This document shows positions 1-10,305 of a stretch of DNA of 64,000 nt, one piece after another. Position 1 is the first letter of the stretch, and the number at the start of each line of letters is the position of its first letter. The notes under the pieces were generated by a model that saw nothing but the letters and a program-made list of their open reading frames with translations, made no database searches and was not told the origin of the DNA. The translations under genes were made by a program, and so were the position numbers. The stretch is from Ptiloglossa arizonensis (lineage: Eukaryota > Arthropoda > Insecta > Hymenoptera > Colletidae). The stretch covers positions 1,289,180 to 1,353,179 of the forward strand of contig NW_027478388.1 of the NCBI RefSeq assembly GCF_051014685.1, written 5' to 3'.

Positions 1-43
1 CCCTAGGCCATTCTGGTTAAGCGTTTGGAACAGCTGAAGTGCG

Positions 44-54
44 AAAAATTTTTT
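44..54. other. A5T6 tract between GCG and GCC, once per monomer
   Basis: The sequence GCG-AAAAATTTTTT-GCC forms an A/T palindrome in many monomers, with common variants GAAAAATTGTTT, GAAAAATGTTTT, GAAAAAGTTTTT and GAAAAATTTGTTG. Two more A/T runs occur per monomer, at about 116-122 and 172-177. Such tracts favour intrinsic curvature and HMG-I/AT-hook binding, as in many satellites; that role is inference here. Confidence 0.5.
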
Positions 55-148
55 GCCTTCTAAACCATTTCTTGGCTTCAAACTCCCATATCTCGCGAAC
101 GGATTGACCTAACCCAAAAATTCCTGTTGCATCTGAAATTAGAAACTC

Positions 149-165
149 GCCCGATTACAACGGTA
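149..165 (-). other. CENP-B-box-like 17-mer, once per monomer (weak)
   Basis: Read on the minus strand the 17-mer is TACCGTTGTAATCGGGC. Against the CENP-B box core NTTCGNNNNANNCGGGN it matches 7 of the 9 fixed bases (CG, A and CGGG), missing both T residues. It lies in one of the most conserved parts of the monomer and recurs in most copies; copies with ACAAGGG or ACAACTG match less well. By my estimate a 7/9 match is expected about 0.5 times by chance in 177 bp on two strands, so this is a candidate only. Confidence 0.2.
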
Positions 166-177
166 TGTTTATTTTTT

Positions 178-354
178 CCCTAGGCCATTCTGGTTAAGCG
201 TTTGGAGCAGCAGAATTGCGAAAAATTGTTTGCCTTCTCAACCATTTCTTAGCTTCAAAGTCCCATATCTCACGAACGGATTGACCAAACCCAAAAATTC
301 CTGCTGCGTCTGAAAGTAGAAACTCGCCCGATTACAACGGTATGTGTATTTTTT
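178..354. repeat. Representative satellite monomer (type B)
   Basis: This monomer carries a linked set of variants that recurs through the window: CTTAGCTTCAAAGTCCC in place of CTTGGCTTCAAACTCCC, TCACGA in place of TCGCGA, GACCAAACCC in place of GACCTAACCC, and CTGCTGCG in place of CTGTTGCG, CTGTTGCA or CTATTGCA. Because the sites travel together over about 60 bp, I treat B as a subfamily rather than random noise. Type B monomers are interspersed singly among type A monomers, and hybrids of the two also occur. Confidence 0.85.
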
Positions 355-3048
355 CCCTAGGCCATTCTGGTTAAGCGTTTGGAGCAGCAGAATTGCGAAA
401 AAGTTTTTGCCTTCTCAACCATTTCTTGGATTCAAACTCCCATATCTCGCGAACGGATTGACCTAACCCAACAATTCCTGTTGCGTCTGAAAGTAGAAAC
501 TCGCCCGATTACAACGGTATGTGTATTTTTTCCCTAGGCCATTCTGGTTAAGCGTTTGGAGCAGCAGAATTGCGAAAAATTTTTTGCCTTCTTAACCATT
601 TCTTAGCTTCAAACTCTCATATCTCGCGAACGGATTGACCTAACCCAAAAATTCCTATTGCATCTGAAAGTAGAAACTCGCCCGATTACAACGGTATGTG
701 TATTTTTTCCCCAGACCATTCTGGTTAAGCGTTTGGAGCAGCAGAGTTGCGAAAAATTTGTTGTCTTCTCAACCATTTCTTAGCTTCAAAGTCCCATATC
801 TCGCGAACGGATTGACCTAACCCAAAAATTCCTATTGCATCTGAAAGTAGAAACTCGCCCGATTACAACTGTATGTGTATTTTTTCCCTAGGCTATTCTG
901 GTTAAGCGTTTGGAGCAGCAGAATTGCGAAAAATTAATTTCCTTCTCAACCATTTCTTAGCTTCAAAGTCCCATATCTCACGAACGGATTGACCAAACCC
1001 AAAAATTCCTGCTGCGTCTGAAAGTAGAATCTCGCCCGATTACAACAGTATGTGTATTTTTTCCCTAGGCCATTCTGGTTAAGCGTTTGGAGCAGCAGAA
1101 TTGCGAAAAATGTTTTGCCTTCTCAACCATTTCTTGGCTTCAAGCTCCCATATCTCGCGAACGGATTAACCTAACCCAAAAATTCCTATTGCATCTGAAA
1201 GTAGAAACACGCCCGATAACAACGGCATGTGTATTTTTTCCCTAGGCCATTCTGGTTAAGCGTTTGGAGAAGCAGAATTGCGAAAAATTGTTTGCCTTCT
1301 CAACCATTTCTTAGCTTCAATGTCCCATATCTCACGAACGGATTGACCAAACCCAAAAATTCCTGCTGCGTCTGAAAGTAGAAACTCGACCGATTACAAC
1401 GGTATGTGTATTTTTTCCCTAGGCCATTCTGGTTAAGGGTTTGGAGCAGCAGAATTGCGAAAAATTGTTTGCCTTCTCAACCATTTATTAGCTTCAAAGT
1501 CCCATATCTCACGAACGGATTGACCTAACCCAAAAATTCCTGTTGCGTGTGAAAGTAGAAACTCGTCCGATTACGACGCTATATGTGTTTTTTCCCTAGC
1601 CCATTCTGGTTAAGCGTTTGGAGCAGCAGAATTGCGAAAAATGTTTTGCCTTCTCAACCATTTCTTGGTTTCAAACTCCCATATCTCGCGAACGGATTGA
1701 CCTAACCCAAAAATTCCTGTTGCGTCTGAAAGAAGAAACTCGCCCGATTACAGCGGTATGTCTATTTTTTCCCTAGGCCACTCTGGTTAAGCGTTTGGAG
1801 CAGCAGAAGTGCGAAAAATTTGTTGTCTTCTTAACCATTTCTTGGCTTCAAACTCCCATATCACGCGAACGGATTGACCTAACCCAAAAATTCCTGTTGC
1901 ATCTGAAAGTAGAGACTCGCCCGATTACAACGGTATGTGTATTTTTTTCCTAGCCCATTCTGGTTAAGCGTTTGGAGCAGCAGAATTGCGAAAAATTTTT
2001 TGCCTTCTAAACCATTTCTTGGCTTCAAACTCTCATATCTCGCGAACGGATTGACCTAACCCAAAAATTCCTATTGCATCTGAAAGTAGAAACTCGCCCG
2101 ATTACAACGGTATGTTTATTTTTTCCCTAGGCCATTCTGGTTAAGCGTTTGGAGCAGCAGAATTGCGAAAAATTGTTTGCCTTCTCAACCATTTCTTAGC
2201 TTCCAAGTCCCATATCTCACGAACGGATTGACCAAACCCAAAAAGTCCTGCTGCGTCTGATAGTAGAAACTCGCCCGATTACAACGGTATGTGTATTTTT
2301 TCCTTAGGCCAATCTGGTTCAGCGTTTGGTGCAGCAGAATTGCGAAAACTGTTTTGTCTTCTTAACCATTTCTTAGATTCAAACTCCCATATCTCGCGAA
2401 CGGATTGACCTAACCCAAAAATTCCTGTTGCGTCTGAAAGAAGAAACTCGCCCGATTACAACGGTATGTGAATTTTTTCCCTAGGCCATTCTGGTTAAGG
2501 GTTTGGAGCAGCAGAATTGCGAAAAATTTTTTGCCTTCTCAACCATTTCTTGGCTTCAATCTCCCATATCTCGCGAACGGATTGACCTAACCCAAAAATT
2601 CCTGTTGCATCCGAAAGTAGAAACTCGCCCGATTACAACGGTATGCGTATTTTTTCCCTAGCCCATTCTGGTTAAGCGTTTGGAGCAGCAGAATTGCGAA
2701 AAATTTTTTGCCTCGTAAACCATTTCTTGGCTTCAAACTCCCTTATCTCGCGAACGGATTGACCTAACCCAAAAATTCCTATTGCATCTGAAAGTAGAAA
2801 CTCGCCCGATTACATCGGTATGTGTATTTTTTCCCTAGGCCATTCTGGTTAAGCGTTTGGAGCAGCAGAATTGCGAAAAATTGTTTGCCTTCTCAACCAT
2901 TTCTTAGCTTCAAACTCCTATATCTCGCGAACGGATTGACCTAACCCAACAATTCCTGTTGCGTCTGAAAGTAGAAACTCGCCCGATTACAACGGTATGT
3001 GTATTTTTTCCCTAGGCCATTCTGGTTAAGCGTTTGGAACAGCTGAAG

Positions 3049-6000
3049 TGCGAAAAATTTTTTGCCTTCTAAACCATTTCTTGGCTTCAAACTCCCATAT
3101 CTCGCGAACGGATTGACCTAACCCAAAAATTCCTGTTGCATCTGAAATTAGAAACTCGCCCGATTACAACGGTATGTTTATTTTTTCCCTAGGCCATTCT
3201 GGTTAAGCGTTTGGAGCAGCAGAATTGCGAAAAATTGTTTGCCTTCTCAACCATTTCTTAGCTTCAAAGTCCCATATCTCACGAACGGATTGACCAAACC
3301 CAAAAATTCCTGCTGCGTCTGAAAGTAGAAACTCGCCCGATTACAACGGTATGTGTATTTTTTCCCTAGGCCATTCTGGTTAAGCGTTTGGAGCAGCAGA
3401 ATTGCGAAAAAGTTTTTGCCTTCTCAACCATTTCTTGGATTCAAACTCCCATATCTCGCGAACGGATTGACCTAACCCAACAATTCCTGTTGCGTCTGAA
3501 AGTAGAAACTCGCCCGATTACAACGGTATGTGTATTTTTTCCCTAGGCCATTCTGGTTAAGCGTTTGGAGCAGCAGAATTGCGAAAAATTTTTTGCCTTC
3601 TTAACCATTTCTTAGCTTCAAACTCTCATATCTCGCGAACGGATTGACCTAACCCAAAAATTCCTATTGCATCTGAAAGTAGAAACTCGCCCGATTACAA
3701 CTGTATGTGTATTTTTTCCCTAGGCTATTCTGGTTAAGCGTTTGGAGCAGCAGAATTGCGAAAAATTAATTTCCTTCTCAACCATTTCTTAGCTTCAAAG
3801 TCCCATATCTCACGAACGGATTGACCAAACCCAAAAATTCCTGCTGCGTCTGAAAGTAGAATCTCGCCCGATTACAACGGCATGTGTATTTTTTCCCTAG
3901 GCCATTCTGGTTAAGCGTTTGGAGCAGCAGAATTGCGAAAAATTGTTTGCCTTCTCAACCATTTCTTAGCTTCAATGTCCCATATCTCACGAACGGATTG
4001 ACCAAACCCAAAAATTCCTGTTGCGTGTGAAAGTAGAAACTCGTCCGATTACGACGCTATATGTGTTTTTTCCCTAGCCCATTCTGGTTAAGCGTTTGGA
4101 GCAGCAGAATTGCGAAAAATGTTTTGCCTTCTCAACCATTTCTTGGTTTCAAACTCCCATATCTCGCGAACGGATTGACCTAACCCAAAAATTCCTGTTG
4201 CGTCTGAAAGAAGAAACTCGCCCGATTACAGCGGTATGTCTATTTTTTCCCTAGGCCACTCTGGTTAAGCGTTTGGAGCAGCAGAAGTGCGAAAAATTTG
4301 TTGTCTTCTTAACCATTTCTTGGCTTCAAACTCCCATATCACGCGAACGGATTGACCTAACCCAAAAATTCCTGTTGCATCTGAAAGTAGAGACTCGCCC
4401 GATTACAACGGTATGTGTATTTTTTTCCTAGCCCATTCTGGTTAAGCGTTTGGAGCAGCAGAATTGCGAAAAATTTTTTGCCTTCTAAACCATTTCTTGG
4501 CTTCAAACTCTCATATCTCGCGAACGGATTGACCTAACCCAAAAATTCCTATTGCATCTGAAAGTAGAAACTCGCCCGATTACAACGGTATGTGCATTTT
4601 TTCCCTAGGCCATTCTGGTTAAGCGTTTGGAGCAGCAGAATTGCGAAAAATTGTTTGCCTTCTCAACCATTTCTTAGCTTCCAAGTCCCATATCTCACGA
4701 ACGGATTGACCAAACCCAAAAAGTCCTGCTGCGTCTGATAGTAGAAACTCGCCCGATTACAACGGTATGTGTATTTTTTCCTTAGGCCAATCTGGTTCAG
4801 CGTTTGGTGCAGCAGAATTGCGAAAACTGTTTTGTCTTCTTAACCATTTCTTAGATTCAAACTCCCATATCTCGCGAACGGATTGACCTAACCCAAAAAT
4901 TCCTGTTGCGTCTGAAAGAAGAAACTCGCCCGATTACAACGGTATGTGTATTTTTTCCCTAGGCCATTCTGGTTAAGGGTTTGGAGCAGCAGAATTGCGA
5001 AAAATTTTTTGCCTTCTCAACCATTTCTTGGCTTCAATCTCCCATATCTCGCGAACGGTTTGACCTAACCCAAAAATTCCTGTTGCATGCGAAAGTAGAA
5101 ACTCGCCCGATTACAACGGTATGCGTATTTTTTCCCTAGCCCATTCTGGTTAAGCGTTTGGAGCAGCAGAATTGCGAAAAATTTTTTGCCTCCTAAACCA
5201 TTTCTTGGCTTCAAACTCCCTTATCTCGCGAACGGATTGACCTAACCCAAAAATTCCTATTGCATCTGAAAGTAGAAACTCGCCCGATTACATCGGTATG
5301 TGTATTTTTTCCCTAGGCCATTCTGGTTAAGCGTTTGGAGCAGCAGAATTGCGAAAAATTGTTTGCCTTCTCAACCATTTCTTAGCTTCAAAGTCCCATA
5401 TCTCACGAACGGATTGACCAAACCCAAAAATTCCTGCTGCGTCTGAAAGTAGAAACTCGCCCGATTACAAGGGTATGTGTATTTTTTCCCAAGGCCATTC
5501 TGGTTAAGCGTTTGGAGCAGCAGAATTGCGAAAAAGTTTTTGCCTTCTCAACCATTTCTTGGCTTCAAACTCCCATATCTCGCGAACGGAGTGACCTAAC
5601 CCAAAAATTCCTGCTGCGTCTGAAAGTAGAAACTCGCCCGATTACAAGGGTATGTGTATTTTTTCCCAAGGCCATTCTGGTTAAGCGTTTGGAGCAGCAG
5701 AATTGCGAAAAAGTTTTTGCCTTCTCAACTATTTCTTGGCTTCAAACTCCCATATCTCGGGAACGGATTGACTTAACCCAACAATTCCTGTTGCGTCTGA
5801 AAGTAGAAACTCGCCCGATTACAACGGTATGTGTATTTTTTCCCTAGGCCATTCTGGTTAAGCGTTTGGAGCAGCTGAAGTGCGAAAAATTTTTTGCCTT
5901 CTCAACCATTTCTTAGCTTCAAAGTCCCATATCTCACGAACGGATTGACCAAACCCAAAAATTCCTGCTGCGTCTGAAAGTAGAAACTCGTCCGATTACA

Positions 6001-9000
6001 AGGGTATGTGTATTTTTTCCTTAGGCCAATCTGGTTCAGCGTTTGGAGCAGCAGAATTGCGAAAAATGTTTTGCCTTCTCAACCATTTCTTGGTTTCAAA
6101 CTCCCATATCTCGCGAACGGATTGACCTAACCCAAAAATTCCTGTTGCGTCTGAAAGAAGAAACTCGCCCGATTACAGCGGTATGTCTATTTTTTCCCTA
6201 GGCCATTCTGGTTAAGCGTTTGGAGCAGCAGAAGTGCGAAAAATTTGTTGTCTTCTTAACCATTTCTTGGCTTCAAACTCCCATATCACGCGAACGGATT
6301 GACCTAACCCAAAAATTCCTGTTGCATCTGAAAGTAGAGACTCGCCCGATTACAACGGTATGTGTATTTTTTTCCTAGCCCATTCTGGTTAAGCGTTTGG
6401 AGCAGCAGAATTGCGAAAAATTTTTTGCCTTCTAAACCATTTCTTGGCTTCAAACTCTCATATCTCGCGAACGGATTGACCTAACCCAAAAATTCCTATT
6501 GCATCTGAAAGTAGAAACTCGCCCGATTACAACGGTATGTGCATTTTTTCCCTAGGCCATTCTGGTTAAGCGTTTGGAGCAGCAGAATTGCGAAAAATTG
6601 TTTGCCTTCTCAACCATTTCTTAGCTTCAAAGTCCCATATCTCACGAACGGATTGACCAAACCCAAAAAGTCCTGCTGCGTCTGATAGTAGAAACTCGCC
6701 CGATTACAACGGTATGTGTATTTTTTCCTTAGGCCAATCTGGTTCAGCGTTTGGAGCAGCAGAATTGCGAAAACTGTTTTGTCTTCTTAACCATTTCTTA
6801 GATTCAAACTCCCATATCTCGCGAACGGATTGACCTAACCCAAAAATTCCTGTTGCGTCTGAAAGAAGAAACTCGCCCGATTACAACGGTATGTGTATTT
6901 TTTCCCTAGGCCATTCTGGTTAAGGGTTTGGAGCAGCAGAATTGCGAAAAATTTTTTGCCTTCTCAACCATTTCTTGGCTTCAATCTCCCATATCTCGCG
7001 AACGGATTGACCTAACCCAAAAATTCCTGTTGCATCCGAAAGTAGAAACTCGCCCGATTACAACGGTATGCGTATTTTTTCCCTAGCCCATTCTGGTTAA
7101 GCGTTTGGAGCAGCAGAATTGCGAAAAATTTTTTGCCTCCTAAACCATTTCTTGGCTTCAAACTCCCTTATCTCGCGAACGGATTGACCTAACCCAAAAA
7201 TTCCTATTGCATCTGAAAGTAGAAACTCGCCCGATTACATCGGTATGTGTATTTTTTCCCTAGGCCATTCTGGTTAAGCGTTTGGAGCAGCAGAATTGCG
7301 AAAAATTGTTTGCCTTCTCAACCATTTCTTAGCTTCAAAGTCCCATATCTCACGAACGGATTGACCAAACCCAAAAATTCCTGCTGCGTCTGAAAGTAGA
7401 AACTCGCCCGATTACAAGGGTATGTGTATTTTTTCCCAAGGCCATTCTGGTTAAGCGTTTGGAGCAGCAGAATTGCGAAAAAGTTTTTGCCTTCTCAACC
7501 ATTTCTTGGCTTCAAACTCCCATATCTCGCGAACGGAGTGACCTAACCCAAAAATTCCTGCTGCGTCTGAAAGTAGAAACTCGCCCGATTACAAGGGTAT
7601 GTGTATTTTTTCCCAAGGCCATTCTGGTTAAGCGTTTGGAGCAGCAGAATTGCGAAAAAGTTTTTGCCTTCTCAACTATTTCTTGGCTTCAAACTCCCAT
7701 ATCTCGCGAACGGATTGACTTAACCCAACAATTCCTGTTGCATCTGAAATTAGAAACTCGCCCGATTACAACGGTATGTTTATTTTTTCCCTAGGCCATT
7801 CTGGTTAAGCGTTTGGAGCAGCAGAATTGCGAAAAATTGTTTGCCTTCTCAACCATTTCTTAGCTTCAAAGTCACATATCTCACGAACGGATTGACCAAA
7901 CCCAAAAATTCCTGCTGCGTCTGAAAGCAGAAACTCGCCCGATTACAAGGGTATGTGTATTTTTTCCCAAGGCCATTCTGGTTAAGGGTTTGGAGCAGCA
8001 GAATTGCGAAAAAGTTTTTGCCTTCTCAACCATTTCTTGGCTTCAAATTCCCATATCTCGCGAACGGAGTGACCTAACCCAAAAATTCCTGCTGCGTCTG
8101 AAAGTAGAAACTCGCCCGATTACAAGGGTATGTGTATTTTTTCCCAAGGCCATTCTGGTTAAGCGTTTGGAGCAGCAGAATTGCGAAAAAGTTTTTGCCT
8201 TCTCAACCATTTCTTGGCTTCAAACTCCCATATCTCGCGAACGGATTGACTTAACCCAACAATTCCTGTTGCGTCTGAAAGTAGAAACTCGCCCGATTAC
8301 AACGGTATGTGTATTTTTTCCCTAGGCCATTCTGGTTAAGCGTTTGGAGCAGCTGAAGTGCGAAAAATTTTTTGCCTTCTCAACCATTTCTTAGCTTCAA
8401 AGTCCCATATCTCACGAACGGATTGACCAAACCCAAAAATTCCTGCTGCGTCTGAAAGTAGAAACTCGCCCGATTACAAGGGTATGTGTATTTTTTCCCA
8501 AGGCCATTCTGGTTAAGCGTTTGGAGCAGCAGAATTGCGAAAAAGTTTTTGCCTTCTCAACCATTTCTTGGCTTCAAACTCCTATATCTCGCGAACGGAT
8601 TGACCTAACCCAACAATTCCTGTTGCGTCTGAAAGTAGAAACTCGCCCGATTACAACGGTATGTGTACTTTTTCCCTAGGCCATTCTGGTTAAGCGTTTG
8701 GAACAGCTGAAGTGCGAAAAATTTTTTGCCTTCTAAACCATTTCTTGGCTTCAAACTCCCATATCTCGCGAACGGATTGACCTAACCCAAAAATTCCTGT
8801 TGCATCTGAAATTAGAAACTCGCCCGATTACAACGGTATGTTTATTTTTTCCCTAGGCCATTCTGGTTAAGCGTTTGGAGCAGCAGAATTGCGAAAAATT
8901 GTTTGCCTTCTCAACCATTTCTTAGCTTCAAAGTCACATATCTCACGAACGGATTGACCAAACCCAAAAATTCCTGCTGCGTCTGAAAGTAGAAACTCGC

Positions 9001-9763
9001 CCGATTACAACGGTATGTGTATTTTTTCCCTAGGCCATTCTGGTTAAGCGTTTGGAGCAGCAGAATTGCGAAAAATTTTTTGCCTTCTTAACCATTTCTT
9101 AACTTCAAACTCCCATATCTCGCGAACGGATTGACCTAACCCAAAAATTCCTATTGCATCTGAAAGTAGAAACTCGCCCGATTACAACGGTATGTGTATT
9201 TTTTCCCCAGACCATTCTGGTTAAGCGTTTGGAGCAGCAGAGTTGCGAAAAATTTGTTGTCTTCTCAACCATTTCTTAGCTTCAAAGTCCCATATCTCGC
9301 GAACGGATTGACCTAACCCAAAAATTCCTATTGCATCTGAAAGTAGAAACTCGCCCGATTACAATTGTATGTGTATTTTTTCCCTAGGCTATTCTGGTTA
9401 AGCGTTTGGAGCAGCAGAATTGCGAAAAATTAATTTCCTTCTCAACCATTTCTTAGCTTCAAAGTCCCATATCTCACGAACGGATTGACCAAACCCAAAA
9501 ATTCCTGCTGCGTCTGAAAGTAGAATCTCGCCCGATTACAACAGTATGTGTATTTTTTCCCTAGGCCATTCTGGTTAAGCGTTTGGAGCAGCAGAATTGC
9601 GAAAAATGTTTTGCCTTCTGAACCATTTCTTGGCTTCAAGCTCCCATATCTCGCGAACGGATTAACCTAACCCAAAAATTCCTATTGCATCTGAAAGTAG
9701 AAACACGCCCGATAACAACGGCATGTGTATTTTTTCCCTAGGCCATTCTGGTTAAGCGTTTGG
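3049..9763. repeat. Block B1: first copy of a 41-monomer-spaced duplication
   Basis: The segment matches 10306-17020 at a constant offset of 7257 bases (41 x 177). The match begins at TGCGAAAAATTTTTT and stops where this copy reads TTGGCGCAGC and the other TTGGAGCAGC. Only isolated differences were seen, for example ACAATTG at about 9363 against ACAACTG at about 16620. There is an 11-monomer duplication inside it. Several monomers carry CCCAAGG instead of CCCTAGG (about 5489, 5666, 7433, 7610, 7964, 8141, 8495). Confidence 0.88.
4097..7740. repeat. 11-monomer internal duplication in block B1
   Basis: Bases 4097-5793 are repeated at 6044-7740 with an offset of 1947 (11 x 177). Diagnostic shared variants are GTATGCG (5119 and 7066), TTACATCGG, CTCCTAAACC and GTATGTGCATT. 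The copies differ at a few bases, such as AACGGTTTGACC at about 5056 against AACGGATTGACC at about 7003, and CATGCGAAAG against CATCCGAAAG. The same structure is carried into block B2, so this duplication is older than the 41-monomer one. Confidence 0.82.
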
Positions 9764-10305
9764 CGCAGCAGAATTGCGAAAAATTGTTTGCCTTCTCAAC
9801 CATTTCTTGGCTTCAATGTCCCATATCTCACGAACGGATTGACCAAACCCAAAAATTCCTGCTGCGTCTGAAAGTAGAAACTCGACCGATTACAACGGTA
9901 TGTGTATTTTTTCCCTAGGCCATTCTGGTTAAGGGTTTGGAGCAGCAGAATTGCGAAAAATTGTTTGCCTTCTCAACCATCTATTAGCTTCAAAGTCCCA
10001 TATCTCACGAACGGATTGACCTAACCCAAAAATTCCTGTTGCGTCTGAAAGAAGAAACTCGCCCGATTACAGCGGTATGTCTATTTTTCCCCTAGGCCAT
10101 TCTGGTTAAGCGTTTGGAGCAGCAGAAGTGCGAAAAAGTTTTTGCCTTCTCAACCATTTCTTGGCTTCAAACTCCCATATCTCGCGAACGGAGTGACCTA
10201 ACCCAAAAATTCCTGCTGCGTCTGAAAGTAGAAACTCGCCCGATTACAAGGGTATGTGTATTTTTTCCCAAGGCCATTCTGGTTAAGCGTTTGGAGCAGC
10301 AGAAT
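9764..10305. repeat. Three-monomer spacer between the block B copies
   Basis: About 540 bp of ordinary 177 bp monomers that follow B1 but do not follow B2. It includes a monomer with CATCTATTAGC (about 9978) and one with CCCAAGG near 10267. After B2 the array continues instead with monomers carrying AGAAGTGCG and CATATCACGCG. The difference suggests local replacement after the large duplication, or an exchange point within it. Confidence 0.7.

Larger units (their letters stand above)
1..177. repeat. Representative satellite monomer (type A)
   Basis: This entry gives the monomer anatomy, numbered from CCCTAGG. CCTAGG, a palindrome, is at 2-7. A conserved block with GGTTAAGCGTTTGGA is at 15-29, followed by the variable CAGCAGAATTGCG or CAGCTGAAGTGCG. 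The A/T palindrome AAAAATTTTTT is at 44-54. A CCATTTCTTGG or CCATTTCTTAG stretch lies at 65-75. The palindrome TCGCGA is at 93-98 in type A monomers, followed by ACGGATTGACC. A second A/T tract is at 116-122. The well-conserved GAAACTCGCCCGATTACA is at 142-159. The T-run is at 172-177. G+C is 72 of 177. Most variation between copies falls in 31-60, 73-95, 109-135 and 160-168. Confidence 0.93.
1..3048. repeat. Block A: 17-monomer segment related to the start of block B
   Basis: Positions 1 to about 690 reappear from 3010 (offset 3009, 17 monomers). After that the later copy lacks three monomers, so the ATATGTGTTTTTTCCC variant at about 1580 recurs at about 4058 and the GTATGCG variant at 2641 recurs at 5119 (offset 2478, 14 monomers). 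Monomers missing from the later copy include the one that opens with CCCCAGACCATTCTGG at 709. Part of this block, from about 700 to 1900, also has a counterpart near 19.1-20.3 kb at an offset of 18408 (104 monomers). No gene is present. Confidence 0.8.

Noticed and set aside
93..98. TCGCGA and CCTAGG palindromes as protein operator sites
   Set aside because: Six-base palindromes are expected by chance at this density. TCGCGA is replaced by TCACGA in type B monomers and CCTAGG is lost in many copies, so there is no sign of strict constraint.
1..177. Three-fold 59 bp substructure of the monomer (177 = 3 x 59)
   Set aside because: CCATTCTGG at 8-16 and CCATTTCTTGG at 65-75 look alike and are spaced near 59, but the rest of the thirds do not align by eye. 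A formal self-alignment of the monomer would decide.
5512..5847. Open reading frames of 61-111 codons (for example 5512-5847 +, 12769-13104 +, 43384-43719 +, 9442-9639 -, 29751-29978 -)
   Set aside because: They are the satellite itself read through one or two monomers. The starts I checked are TTG, not ATG, the frames are closed by the next monomer, and plus- and minus-strand frames overlap. Near-identical copies recur only because the DNA repeats. No recognisable domain is present.
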